64,000 nt of DNA from Streptomyces sp. NBC_00162 (GTDB lineage Bacteria; Actinomycetota; Actinomycetes; Streptomycetales; Streptomycetaceae), in NCBI RefSeq assembly GCF_024611995.1, contig NZ_CP102509.1, forward strand, positions 4,464,001 to 4,528,000, given 5' to 3'. The position numbers were made by a program, and so were the translations under genes. The notes under the pieces were generated by a model that ran no database searches, had not been told where the DNA came from, and saw only the letters and a list, made by a program, of their open reading frames with translations. Below are positions 25,891 to 36,669 of the stretch, piece after piece; position 1 is the first letter of the stretch, and the number at the start of each line of letters is the position of its first letter.

Positions 25891-26426
25891 GCGATCAGGA
25901 CAAGGAGCCGCGCGGCGAGCCCCGCAAGGCGCCGGAGCCTTCCGGTGTGGATCTGGCGCGCCAGGCCCTCGCCGCGGCGCGGGAGCAGGCGCGGGCGCGG
26001 GGCAACGCGGTGGGCGGGAAGAAGCGTCAGCAGCATCCGGGGCTGCGGTCGGGTGCCCGTGCGGACGGCCGGGATCCGATGCCGTTGATGGCGGCGCTGG
26101 ACCGGTTGCGCACGGAGCGCGGCTGGGAGATGCCGATGGCGGTGGCGGGTGTGATGGAGCGCTGGCCGGAGATCGTCGGTCCGGAGATCGCGGCGCACTG
26201 TGAACCGGAGCGGTACGAGGATCGTGAACTGGTGGTCCGGTGTGATTCCTCGGCGTGGGCGGCGCAGCTGAAGCTGCTGGCTCCGCAGCTGGTGGCGCGG
26301 CTCAACGCGGATCTGGGGCAGGGCACGGTGCGGCTGATCAAGGTGCAGGGCCCGGGTGGGCGGCCGAAGGGGTACGGGCCGTGGCGGGCGCCGGGGAGCA
26401 AGGGCCCGGGGGATACCTACGGCTGA
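25887..26426 (+). CDS. DciA-like DUF721 protein (helicase operator/loader)
   Basis: 179 residues, GTG start overlapping the recF stop by four bases. The core DUF721 domain spans about residues 65-150 ([37 protein letters not shown] in the family alignment, with the typical W-x-x-I-V-G). The N-terminal 60 residues are charged and disordered, with many Ala/Arg. Proteins of this family (DciA) bind and help load the replicative helicase DnaB in bacteria that lack DnaC, which fits its position between recF and gyrB. The individual function is inferred from the family. Confidence 0.88.
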   Translation: MSDQDKEPRGEPRKAPEPSGVDLARQALAAAREQARARGNAVGGKKRQQHPGLRSGARADGRDPMPLMAALDRLRTERGWEMPMAVAGVMERWPEIVGPEIAAHCEPERYEDRELVVRCDSSAWAAQLKLLAPQLVARLNADLGQGTVRLIKVQGPGGRPKGYGPWRAPGSKGPGDTYG

Positions 26427-28730
<2,304 letters not shown>

Positions 28731-28770
28731 GTCGGCTCAGCTGACCGCCTGAAAGGACCTTTGACCAGCA

Positions 28771-31395
28771 ATGGCCGACGAAACCACGCCCACTGCCGAG
28801 AACACCGAGGAAGAGCAGCCCGTCGTACGCATCGAGCCCGTGGGGCTCGAGACGGAGATGCAGCGCTCCTACCTCGACTACGCGATGTCCGTCATCGTCT
28901 CGCGCGCGCTGCCCGACGTGCGGGACGGCCTCAAGCCGGTCCACCGCCGTGTGCTGTACGCGATGTACGACGGCGGTTACCGGCCCGAGAAGGGCTTCTA
29001 CAAGTGCGCCCGTGTCGTGGGCGACGTCATGGGCACCTACCACCCGCACGGTGACTCCTCGATCTACGACGCCCTGGTCCGCCTGGCCCAGCCGTGGTCG
29101 ATGCGCATGCCGCTGGTGGACAGCAACGGCAACTTCGGCTCTCCGGGCAACGACCCGGCGGCCGCGATGCGCTACACCGAGTGCAAGCTGATGCCGCTGG
29201 CCATGGAGATGCTCCGGGACATCGACGAGGAGACCGTCGACTTCACGGACAACTACGACGGCCGCAACCAGGAGCCGACGGTCCTGCCGGCGCGTTTCCC
29301 GAACCTGCTGGTCAACGGCAGCGCCGGTATCGCGGTCGGTATGGCGACGAACATCCCGCCGCACAACCTCCGCGAGGTCGCGGCGGGCGCGCAGTGGGCG
29401 CTGGAGCACCCGGAGGCCTCGCACGAGGAGCTGCTGGACGCGCTGCTCGAGCGGATCAAGGGCCCGGACTTCCCGTCGGGCGCCCTGGTCGTGGGCCGCA
29501 AGGGCATCGAGGAGGCGTACCGGACCGGTCGCGGCTCCATCACGATGCGCGCGGTGGTGGAGGTCGAGGAGATCCAGAACCGCCAGTGCCTGGTGGTGAC
29601 GGAGCTTCCGTACCAGACCAACCCCGACAACCTCGCGCAGAAGATCGCGGACCTGGTGAAGGACGGGAAGATCGGCGGCATCGCCGACGTCCGTGACGAG
29701 ACCTCGTCGCGGACCGGCCAGCGCCTGGTGATCGTCCTGAAGCGCGACGCCGTCGCCAAGGTCGTGCTGAACAACCTGTACAAGCACACCGATCTGCAGA
29801 CGAACTTCGGCGCGAACATGCTGGCGCTGGTGGACGGCGTGCCGCGCACGCTGTCGATCGACGCCTTCATCCGTCACTGGGTGCAGCACCAGATCGAGGT
29901 CATCGTCCGCCGTACGCGCTTCCGCCTGCGCAAGGCGGAGGAGCGCGCGCACATCCTGCGCGGTCTGCTCAAGGCGCTGGACGCGATCGACGAGGTCATC
30001 GCGCTGATCCGGCGCAGCAACACGGTCGAGATCGCGCGCGAGGGCCTGATGGGCCTGCTGGAGATCGACGAGATCCAGGCGAACGCGATCCTGGAGATGC
30101 AGCTGCGGCGCCTGGCGGCGCTGGAGCGGCAGAAGATCGTCGCCGAGCACGACGAGCTCCAGGCCAAGATCAACGAGTACAACGCGATCCTGGCCTCGCC
30201 GGAGAAGCAGCGCTCGATCGTCAGCGAGGAACTGGCGGCGATCGTCGAGAAGTTCGGCGACGACCGGCGTTCCAAGCTGGTGCCCTTCGACGGCGACATG
30301 TCCATGGAGGACCTGATCGCCGAAGAGGACATCGTCGTCACGATCACGCACGGCGGCTACGTCAAGCGCACCAAGACCGAGGACTACCGCTCGCAGAAGC
30401 GCGGCGGCAAGGGCGTGCGCGGCACGAAGCTGAAGCAGGACGACCTGGTCGACCACTTCTTCGTCTCGACCACGCACCACTGGCTGCTCTTCTTCACGAA
30501 CAAGGGCCGGGTCTACCGGTCCAAGGCGTACGAGCTGCCGGACGCCGGCCGGGACGCGCGCGGGCAGCACGTGGCGAACCTGCTGGCCTTCCAGCCGGAC
30601 GAGAAGATCGCCCAGATCCTCGCGATCCGCGATTACGACGCGGCGCCGTACCTGATCCTGGCCACCAAGGGCGGCCTGGTGAAGAAGACGGCGCTCAAGG
30701 ACTACGACTCGCCCCGTTCGGGTGGTGTCATCGCGATCAACCTCCGGGAGACGGGCGCCGACGGCGCCGACGGCGCTTCTGACGAGCTGATCGGCGCGGA
30801 GCTGGTGTCCGCTGCGGACGACCTGCTGCTGATCAGCAAGAAGGCGCAGTCGATCCGCTTCACGGCGACCGATGACGCGCTGCGCCCGATGGGCCGCGCC
30901 ACCTCGGGCGTGAAGGGCATGAGTTTCCGTGAAGGTGACGAACTGCTCTCCATGAGCGTGGTGAGGCCGGGTACGTTCGTCTTCACCGCGACCGACGGCG
31001 GCTACGCCAAGCGGACGCCGGTCGACGAGTACCGCGTCCAGGGTCGTGGCGGTCTGGGCATCAAGGCCGCGAAGATCGTGGAGGACCGCGGGTCGCTCGT
31101 CGGGGCACTCGTGGTGGACGAAACGGACGAGATTCTCGCCATCACGCTCGGCGGTGGTGTGATTCGTACGCGCGTCAACGAAGTCAGGGAGACCGGCCGT
31201 GACACCATGGGCGTCCAGCTGATCAACCTGGGCAAGCGCGATGCCGTGGTGGGCATCGCCCGTAACGCCGAGGCCGGTCAGGAAGCTGACGAGGTCGAGG
31301 CCGACGAGATCGAGACCGAGACCGAGGCAGCCGACGGACAGGCCGCCGAGGCCGCCGAGGGCACGCAGCCTTCGGCTGGGGAGCACGAGGAGTAA
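28771..31395 (+). CDS. gyrA: DNA gyrase subunit A
   Basis: The DNA-cleaving half of gyrase, 874 residues. The N-terminal breakage-reunion domain has [33 protein letters not shown] and the catalytic tyrosine in [10 protein letters not shown]. The quinolone-determining segment reads [15 protein letters not shown], with Ser and Asp at the two positions usually changed in resistant strains, so it is of the sensitive type. The C-terminal beta-pinwheel contains the GyrA box QKRGGKG. The last ~40 residues are acidic and repetitive ([16 protein letters not shown]). It forms an operon with gyrB, and the DUF3566 gene starts three bases after its stop. Confidence 0.98.
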   Translation: MADETTPTAENTEEEQPVVRIEPVGLETEMQRSYLDYAMSVIVSRALPDVRDGLKPVHRRVLYAMYDGGYRPEKGFYKCARVVGDVMGTYHPHGDSSIYDALVRLAQPWSMRMPLVDSNGNFGSPGNDPAAAMRYTECKLMPLAMEMLRDIDEETVDFTDNYDGRNQEPTVLPARFPNLLVNGSAGIAVGMATNIPPHNLREVAAGAQWALEHPEASHEELLDALLERIKGPDFPSGALVVGRKGIEEAYRTGRGSITMRAVVEVEEIQNRQCLVVTELPYQTNPDNLAQKIADLVKDGKIGGIADVRDETSSRTGQRLVIVLKRDAVAKVVLNNLYKHTDLQTNFGANMLALVDGVPRTLSIDAFIRHWVQHQIEVIVRRTRFRLRKAEERAHILRGLLKALDAIDEVIALIRRSNTVEIAREGLMGLLEIDEIQANAILEMQLRRLAALERQKIVAEHDELQAKINEYNAILASPEKQRSIVSEELAAIVEKFGDDRRSKLVPFDGDMSMEDLIAEEDIVVTITHGGYVKRTKTEDYRSQKRGGKGVRGTKLKQDDLVDHFFVSTTHHWLLFFTNKGRVYRSKAYELPDAGRDARGQHVANLLAFQPDEKIAQILAIRDYDAAPYLILATKGGLVKKTALKDYDSPRSGGVIAINLRETGADGADGASDELIGAELVSAADDLLLISKKAQSIRFTATDDALRPMGRATSGVKGMSFREGDELLSMSVVRPGTFVFTATDGGYAKRTPVDEYRVQGRGGLGIKAAKIVEDRGSLVGALVVDETDEILAITLGGGVIRTRVNEVRETGRDTMGVQLINLGKRDAVVGIARNAEAGQEADEVEADEIETETEAADGQAAEAAEGTQPSAGEHEE

Positions 31396-31398
31396 GTC

Positions 31399-32022
31399 GT
31401 GAGTGGAGCCACGGGCGCCGGACCGGCCATGACTGGAGAGAACGGTGCCCGTGGCCCTGCCGCGGACTCCCAAGGGGGGACTGTGACGGATACCCGAGGA
31501 ACGCAGCCGCAGCCGCAGGCCGGCGCGGCCCCCGCGCAGCCGTACCACCCGCCGCAGGCCTACTCGGCGCCCTCGGGCCCGGGTGTGCCGCGGGCCGGCG
31601 GGGCGGGCACCGCGCAGCGCAAGCCGCGTACGGGGGCCCGTATCGCGCCCAGGACGCGCAAGGCGCGGCTGCGGGTGGCCAAGGCCGACCCGTGGTCGGT
31701 GATGAAGGTCAGCTTCCTGCTGTCGATCGCGCTGGGCATCTGCACGATCGTGGCGGCGGTGGTGCTGTGGATGGTCATGGACGCGATGGGTGTCTTCTCG
31801 ACCGTCGGCGGCACGATCAGCGAGGCGACCGGCTCGAACGAGAGCAACGGCTTCGACCTCCAGTCGTTCCTGTCGCTGCCGCGCGTTCTGATCTTCACCT
31901 CGGTCATCGCGGTGATCGACGTGGTGCTGGCGACGGCGCTGGCGACGCTGGGCGCGTTCATCTACAACCTGTCGGCGGGCTTCGTCGGCGGTGTGGAGCT
32001 CACGCTCGCCGAGGACGAGTGA
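31399..32022 (+). CDS. DUF3566 membrane protein
   Basis: 207 residues starting at GTG 31399. The first ~90 are a Pro/Ala/Gly-rich cytoplasmic tail ending in a basic patch (RTGARIAPRTRKARLRVAKADPW). Two membrane helices follow: SVMKVSFLLSIALGICTIVAAVVLWMVMDAMGV and VLIFTSVIAVIDVVLATALATLGAFIYNLSA in the family alignment, with a short outer loop. It is conserved next to gyrA across actinobacteria and its function is unknown; the gyrA stop is three bases upstream so they are probably co-transcribed. Confidence 0.88.
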   Translation: MSGATGAGPAMTGENGARGPAADSQGGTVTDTRGTQPQPQAGAAPAQPYHPPQAYSAPSGPGVPRAGGAGTAQRKPRTGARIAPRTRKARLRVAKADPWSVMKVSFLLSIALGICTIVAAVVLWMVMDAMGVFSTVGGTISEATGSNESNGFDLQSFLSLPRVLIFTSVIAVIDVVLATALATLGAFIYNLSAGFVGGVELTLAEDE

Positions 32023-32105
32023 CCTGCGCAGACGCATCGCAGGAACCGATTTTGGAGCTCCCGGGTCTGTGCGCTAACCTTCAGGAGTCAGCGCGCAGCG
32101 CGGAT

Positions 32106-32179
32106 GGGGCTATAGCTCAGTTGGTTAGAGCGCATCCCTGATAAGGATGAGGCCACAGGTTCAAATCCTGTTAGCCCCA
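32106..32179 (+). tRNA. tRNA-Ile (GAT)
   Basis: A 74-base cloverleaf: acceptor GGGGCTA pairs with TAGCCCC, D arm AGCTCAGTTGGTTAGAGC, anticodon GAT at 32140-32142 in loop CTGATAA, T arm CAGGTTCAAATCCTG, discriminator A. The 3' CCA is not encoded. Mycobacteria have this tRNA at the same place, directly followed by tRNA-Ala; here the two are 3.8 kb apart. Confidence 0.97.
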
Positions 32180-32187
32180 CAGTGTCG

Positions 32188-32218
32188 AAGACCCTCAGGC
32201 CCAAGGCCTGGGGGTCTT
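32188..32218 (+). terminator. tRNA-Ile terminator
   Basis: A 13-bp stem (AAGACCCTCAGGC with GCCTGGGGGTCTT, one G-U pair), a five-base loop, then TTTG. Confidence 0.85.
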
Positions 32219-32324
32219 TGTCGTAGGGCCAGTTGGCGGGTTCACAGATAACCGATCGGTATCGGTCGGTGTGTATTGTTGGCTGCCAGAAGTCCCCTAC
32301 GTCAACGAAAGACGAGGTCGCGCG

Positions 32325-32459
32325 GTGAAGAAGCTGCTCCTGGTCGCACTGGCCGCCATCGGCGGGCTCCTCGTGTACCGCCAGATCCAGGCGGACCGCG
32401 CCGAGCAGGACCTGTGGACGGAGGCAACTGACTCCGTGCCCTCTGGTTCCGGTGTGTGA
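32325..32459 (+). CDS. DLW-39 family small protein
   Basis: A 44-residue protein from GTG 32325, with GACGAGG upstream. One N-terminal helix (KKLLLVALAAIGGLLVYRQIQ) is followed by ADRAEQDLWTEATDS, containing the DLW motif that names the family. It is a tiny actinobacterial membrane protein of unknown function that lies near gyrA. A terminator follows 22 bases later. Confidence 0.88.
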   Translation: MKKLLLVALAAIGGLLVYRQIQADRAEQDLWTEATDSVPSGSGV

Positions 32460-32480
32460 GACCGAAGGCTGATCTCATGA

Positions 32481-32508
32481 AGCCCCGGCTGCCGCTGCGG
32501 CCGGGGCT
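32481..32508 (+). terminator. Terminator after the DLW-39 gene
   Basis: A 9-bp stem AGCCCCGGC/GCCGGGGCT with a 10-base loop and a TTT end. Confidence 0.75.
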
Positions 32509-32581
32509 TTGTGCTGTTCTGTGACAAAAAGTTACGTTATGCAAAGATTTGGCTTGCGCTAGCAAACTCGGGGTGGGCGTG

Positions 32582-33910
32582 ATGGGTCGGGTACGGACGA
32601 CGATGCGGACGGGAGCCGCGGCGGGGGCGGTGGCCCTGGTCCTGGCGGGCGGTCCGCAGGGCGCCGCCTACGCGGAGGGGACCGCGCCGCAGCCGGTGCC
32701 GACGTACCGCGCCGCCGACGGCGCGAAGGCGGTGGAGGGCAAGCCCTCCACCGCGGACGCCCCCCTGCTGGAGGCCGGGCAGGTCTACACGGACACGATC
32801 GGGCCCGGCGAGCGCGTCTACCGGCTCTACCTGGACGACAAGTCGAGCGTGTACGTCTCCGCCGTCGTCCGGCCTCCCCGGGGTGCCAAGGTCGCCTACA
32901 GCGACGGCATCGAGGTGGAGGTCATGACCAAGGAAGGCCGTGCCTGCCCGAACAACAACGGCCATGCGGTCTTCGGATACGACCCCGTCCCCCTCAGCGA
33001 GGTCGGCGTCCGGCGGCTGGAGGAGGACGCCGAATGCCAGCAGGGCGGCACCTACTACGCCAAGGTCACCCGTACCGCGGCCAAGGACAGTGACCAGAGC
33101 CCGTGGCCCGTGGAGCTCCGGCTCCAGCGCGAGCCCGCTCCGGCCGCCGGCAGCGGGCCCACCACCGCTCCCAGCGTCTGGCCCTCGGCCTCCCCGACCC
33201 TGCCCGGCAGCGAGCCGGTCGCCCGCACCGGCGGCACCGGCTTCAACGACGCCCGCGCGCTGGACGGCGGAGTGTGGCGTGACGAGCTGCGGCCCGGGCA
33301 GACCCGCTTCTACCGCGTCCCCCTCGACTGGGGGCAGCAACTGGGCTTCAGCGCCGAACTCGCCGCAGCCAAAATGACCAAGTCGTACGGCAGCGCCTCC
33401 AACGGCCTCACCGTCTCGCTCTACACGCCTTACCGGGGTCTGGTCGTGTCCGAGGACGCGTCCTACGACGGCAAGCAGGCGGCCGTCACCCTGCCGAAGG
33501 CGGCTCCGGTGGCGTACGAGAACCGCTTCTCCGACGACACCAAGGTGCGGCCGGTCCGGGTGGCCGGCTGGTACTACATCGCGGTGACCATGGGTGGGAA
33601 GGTCGCCGAGTTCACCGAGGACGCGACCCCCGTGCCGCTGACCCTGCGCACGGACGTCATCGGGTCCCCCGCCAAGGCGCCCGCGTACAAGGAGAGCCTG
33701 GCCGCGGGCGGCTTCGGGGTCGGGGCCGAGGACCGGGCCGCCGCCAAGGACGGGCTCACCGCCCCGGAAGCCTCCGACGCCGCCAGTACCCACTCCGCGA
33801 TGCGGGTGGTGGCGGGCGCCGGGTTCGGTACCGGGACCCTGCTGCTGCTCGTGCTGGGCGGCTGGATCCTGCTCGCCCGGCGGGGCCGCGGAGCCGCTAC
33901 ATCCGGGTGA
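32582..33910 (+). CDS. Secreted, C-terminally anchored protein of unknown function
   Basis: 442 residues from ATG 32582; GTG codons just upstream (32573, 32579) are alternatives. The N-terminus is a clear signal peptide (MGRVRTTMRTGAAAGAVALVLAGG, cleavage near AYA). The outer part has two similar beta-rich blocks, the first around VYTDTIGPGERVYRLYLDDKSS and the second around WRDELRPGQTRFYRVPLDWGQQ, both resembling peptidase C-terminal-like (PPC) domains. A Pro/Ser linker joins them. A C-terminal helix (VVAGAGFGTGTLLLLVLGGWILLA) with a basic tail anchors it. Four cysteines are present in the first block. Its end overlaps the end of the convergent kinase gene by 14 bases. Confidence 0.75.
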   Translation: MGRVRTTMRTGAAAGAVALVLAGGPQGAAYAEGTAPQPVPTYRAADGAKAVEGKPSTADAPLLEAGQVYTDTIGPGERVYRLYLDDKSSVYVSAVVRPPRGAKVAYSDGIEVEVMTKEGRACPNNNGHAVFGYDPVPLSEVGVRRLEEDAECQQGGTYYAKVTRTAAKDSDQSPWPVELRLQREPAPAAGSGPTTAPSVWPSASPTLPGSEPVARTGGTGFNDARALDGGVWRDELRPGQTRFYRVPLDWGQQLGFSAELAAAKMTKSYGSASNGLTVSLYTPYRGLVVSEDASYDGKQAAVTLPKAAPVAYENRFSDDTKVRPVRVAGWYYIAVTMGGKVAEFTEDATPVPLTLRTDVIGSPAKAPAYKESLAAGGFGVGAEDRAAAKDGLTAPEASDAASTHSAMRVVAGAGFGTGTLLLLVLGGWILLARRGRGAATSG

Positions 33911-35171
33911 GGGCCCATACGCCGACGGCGAAGCAGAGCAGCGCCGTGGCGAGGATCCCGGCCTTCACCTTCGCCGCGGGCGGGGCGATCGCGCCGCCGG
34001 TCCGGGCGGGCGGCGCGGGCGGGGCCTGGGGCGCCGGCGGAGCGAGGTGGAAGCTCCCGGTCTCCAGGGGCCCGTACGAGGCCACGGGGACGGTCTGTGC
34101 GGTCGCGCCCGGATCGCTGCGGGTCGCCTCCGCCACCGTGGTCGGGGTCGTGTACGGGGACGGGTACGGGGACCCGTACGGCGACGGGGTCGGCGTCGGG
34201 CTCGGAGGCGTGTGCGGGGCCGCCGGTCCGGTGGGCACCGCGGCGGCCGTGGGCGCCTCGGTGCCGCTGCCGGGCGTGCCCGCCGCCGCGGCCGACGGCC
34301 CCTGAGGTCCGAAACCGGCGGGGAGCGGTCCGAGTTGGTCGAACACCTCCACCGGAACCTCGTCCGGCGCGGCCGGAGCGAGCAGCTCCACGGCCTCGAC
34401 AAGGGCCTTGCGCGCCCCTGTGGCCGTCTTGAAGCGGGTGTGGGGGTCCGGCTGCAGCAGATTGGCGATGACGTCCCAGAGGGGCGCGGGAACGCCTTCC
34501 GGTGCGCCGGGGGTGCCGTGCGCGAGGAAGTGCTCCACCAGGGCCTGGGAGTCGGGCTTGCGCCCCTGGAGCAGGTACAGGGCGACCAGCCCGACGGCGA
34601 AGAGGTCGGCGGGGAAGTCGGGCTCGGCACCCAGCAGTTGTTCGGGGGCGAAGTAACCCGGGGTGCCGACGACGTAGTTGGTCTCCGTCAGCCGGGGCTC
34701 ACCCTTGCGCATGGAGATGCCGAAGTCGGACAGCCGCAGGTGCGGCCGCCCGGTTCCGGTGGCCTCCATCAGGATGTTGGCCGGTTTGATGTCGCGGTGG
34801 ACGACGCCTTCCGCGTGTACCGCGGCCAGCCCCGACAGGAGCTGGTCGAGCAGGGTGCAGACGAACCGGGGCGGGAGGGGACCGTAGTCCCCGATCACAT
34901 GGCCGAGGGAGCCGCCGCTGACCAGGTCCATGGTGAACAGGACCTTGTCGTCGTCGGCCGCCCAGCTGGCGGGGGCCAGTACGTGCGGGTGATCGATCCG
35001 CAGGGCCTGTTCCCGCACGAACCTCAGGAGCGTGTGGGCGTCGCTCTGAAGCAGAACCTTCGCGGCGACGTACCGGCGGCGCCGGTGGTCCCAGGCACGC
35101 CACACGGCACCCGCGCCACCGCGCCCGATCGGATCGATCAACTCGTATCGACCGGCGAAGATCTCACCCAT
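33897..35171 (-). CDS. Membrane-anchored Ser/Thr protein kinase
   Basis: A 424-residue kinase that keeps all catalytic motifs: the glycine loop IGRGGAGAVWRA, the lysine in YVAAKVLLQ (about residue 38), HRDIKPANIL (about 125), SDFGIS and the activation segment GTPGYFAPEQL. From about residue 280 a Pro/Thr/Ser-rich linker follows, and the protein ends directly after one membrane helix (VKAGILATALLCFAVGVWALTRM), so there is no extracellular sensor domain. The input must come from a partner or from within the cell. It is downstream of the XRE gene (53 bases) on the same strand and convergent with the secreted protein gene. Substrates are unknown. Confidence 0.9.
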   Translation of the reverse strand: MGEIFAGRYELIDPIGRGGAGAVWRAWDHRRRRYVAAKVLLQSDAHTLLRFVREQALRIDHPHVLAPASWAADDDKVLFTMDLVSGGSLGHVIGDYGPLPPRFVCTLLDQLLSGLAAVHAEGVVHRDIKPANILMEATGTGRPHLRLSDFGISMRKGEPRLTETNYVVGTPGYFAPEQLLGAEPDFPADLFAVGLVALYLLQGRKPDSQALVEHFLAHGTPGAPEGVPAPLWDVIANLLQPDPHTRFKTATGARKALVEAVELLAPAAPDEVPVEVFDQLGPLPAGFGPQGPSAAAAGTPGSGTEAPTAAAVPTGPAAPHTPPSPTPTPSPYGSPYPSPYTTPTTVAEATRSDPGATAQTVPVASYGPLETGSFHLAPPAPQAPPAPPARTGGAIAPPAAKVKAGILATALLCFAVGVWALTRM

Positions 35172-35224
35172 CGCTGTGCCCGTCCCCCGTCACCCGTAGT
35201 CGCCCTGGCCCGCCGTCGTGCGTG

Positions 35225-35773
35225 TCAGTTCTGGTGGGCCTCGTAGTGGGCCACCGCGTCGGCGGTGCGGCCCGCGCCGTACACCCGGAGGAACTCTGCC
35301 AGTTCCGGGTGGCTGGGGGCGAGTGTGTCCGCCGCGTCGATGATGTCGCCCGCCGCGGAGACCGAGCGCAGCAGCGACTGGATCTCACGGACGATGCGCT
35401 TGACGGTGGGTGCGCCCGAACTGATGGGGGTCTGGCCGCTGTTGCTGAGGACGGAACCTCCCTGGGTCTTCTTGATCTCGTCCATCCTGTCGGTGGCCTC
35501 CGCCGCGCTGACGCTCCCGTCGGCCACCTGGCCGGCGAGGTCCTGGAGGGCCTGGACGCGCTGCACCACGGCAGGGTTACCGATCTTGGCGCGCTGGCCG
35601 CTCATCAGCTGGGACAGCATGGGCGCCGACAGTCCGAGGACGGCAGCGAGGCGAGCCTGGTTCAAGCCGAGGTCATCTATGAGCCGGCGAAAGAGCGCTC
35701 CCAGCGGCTCCCCGTACCAACTGCGCTGAAGCTCTCTGGCTCTGGCCGTGGCCTCTTGCTGTACTGCGTCCAC
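35225..35773 (-). CDS. XRE-type helix-turn-helix DNA-binding protein
   Basis: 182 residues from GTG 35773, with GGGGAG about 12 bases upstream; the frame is open to 35851 but without support. The helix-turn-helix is near residues 25-60 (LGLNQARLAAVLGLSAPMLSQLMSGQRAKIGNP in the family). A helical region with many Ala/Asp follows, with no recognisable ligand domain. It lies just upstream of the kinase on the same strand, so it could be a kinase target or control the kinase; either is inference. Confidence 0.82.
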   Translation of the reverse strand: MDAVQQEATARARELQRSWYGEPLGALFRRLIDDLGLNQARLAAVLGLSAPMLSQLMSGQRAKIGNPAVVQRVQALQDLAGQVADGSVSAAEATDRMDEIKKTQGGSVLSNSGQTPISSGAPTVKRIVREIQSLLRSVSAAGDIIDAADTLAPSHPELAEFLRVYGAGRTADAVAHYEAHQN

Positions 35774-35934
35774 TCTTCCTACTCCCCTTCGCTGGTGCGA
35801 ACCTCGCGAGCATCTTACGGAGCGTGGTCGCAGGGCGGGAGTCCCTATCATTTTGCGAGATGAGGGGGTACACCCGGTACTCTGTTCTGCGGAACACCCG
35901 CTCCCCGCAAGGGGACAGGCGTGTCCGGACCCAT

Positions 35935-36007
35935 GGGGCCTTAGCTCAGTTGGTAGAGCGCTGCCTTTGCAAGGCAGATGTCAGGAGTTCGAATCTCCTA
36001 GGCTCCA
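35935..36007 (+). tRNA. tRNA-Ala (TGC)
   Basis: A 73-base cloverleaf with acceptor GGGGCCT/AGGCTCC (one G-U pair), D arm AGCTCAGTTGGTAGAGC, anticodon TGC at 35968-35970, T arm AGGAGTTCGAATCTCCT and discriminator A. The 3' CCA is not encoded. A strong terminator follows. Confidence 0.97.
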
Positions 36008-36014
36008 CTCTCAA

Positions 36015-36051
36015 ACCCCCCTTGACCTGCGAAAACGTGGTCAAGGGGGGT
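36015..36051 (+). terminator. tRNA-Ala terminator
   Basis: A perfect 13-bp stem (ACCCCCCTTGACC and complement) with an 11-base loop, then TCTTTTT. It is the most classical terminator of the window. Confidence 0.9.
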
Positions 36052-36097
36052 CTTTTTACGTTCGGGGTGCGGGGCTCGGCAGGCCCGGGGCGGCGGG

Positions 36098-36622
36098 CTA
36101 GAGATCGATCCAGTAACGGCGCTTGGGGCCGATCAGGGTCTCGCGGACGTCTTCCAGGACCCCGCCGCCCCGCTCGATCGTGCGCACCGACGCGGTGTTG
36201 TCGGGGTCGCAGGTCAGCAGGACCCGGTCCATCCCCATTACCCGTGCCTCGTGGAGCACCGATTCCAGTGCCCGGCCGGCCACCCCGCGCCCCCGCGCCG
36301 AGGGTCGCACGCTGTATCCGATGTGGCCGCCGGCGTCGAGGAGGAACGCGTTCAGGTGGTGGCGCAGGTCGATGGCGCCCAGGTAGGTGTCGCCCTCGGC
36401 GATCCACCAGTACGTCGCGTGGACCCGGCCCTGCTCGACCGGCACCGTACGGTCCGCGGAGCGGTGCAGTTTGTCCACCCAGGCCGCGAAGCCCTCGGGG
36501 CTGTCGACGTCGTCTTCCGAGCCGAGACCGGCCCCGTCCATGTGGGCGTCGTCGCCCCACTCCTCTTGGGCGGCGAGCCAGGAGGAGTGCAGTCGGGGGG
36601 TGGGCGGTATCAGCTCGGGCAT
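36098..36622 (-). CDS. GNAT family N-acetyltransferase (RimJ/RimL-like)
   Basis: 174 residues from ATG 36622 (MPELIPPTPRLHSSWLAAQEEWG). The acetyl-CoA site is GYSVRPSARGRGVAGRALESVLHEARVMGMDRVLLTCDPDN (about residues 100-140), with ASVRTIERGGGVLEDVRE after it, the typical late motif of the RimJ/RimL group. Upstream, TYWWIAEGDTYLGAIDLRHHLN fits beta strands 2-4. Substrate unknown. It lies 47 bases downstream of the DHA2 exporter on the same strand. Confidence 0.85.
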   Translation of the reverse strand: MPELIPPTPRLHSSWLAAQEEWGDDAHMDGAGLGSEDDVDSPEGFAAWVDKLHRSADRTVPVEQGRVHATYWWIAEGDTYLGAIDLRHHLNAFLLDAGGHIGYSVRPSARGRGVAGRALESVLHEARVMGMDRVLLTCDPDNTASVRTIERGGGVLEDVRETLIGPKRRYWIDL

Positions 36623-36669
36623 GCCCGGGACGCTACCAGCCGGGCCGGAGCCGGCCGGTGGGCGAGGCG

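Noticed and set aside
32246..32268. Possible operator (ACCGATCGGT with nearby ATCGGT copies) before the DLW-39 gene
   Set aside because: A short palindrome only; it may be a promoter-region coincidence and no regulator is nearby.
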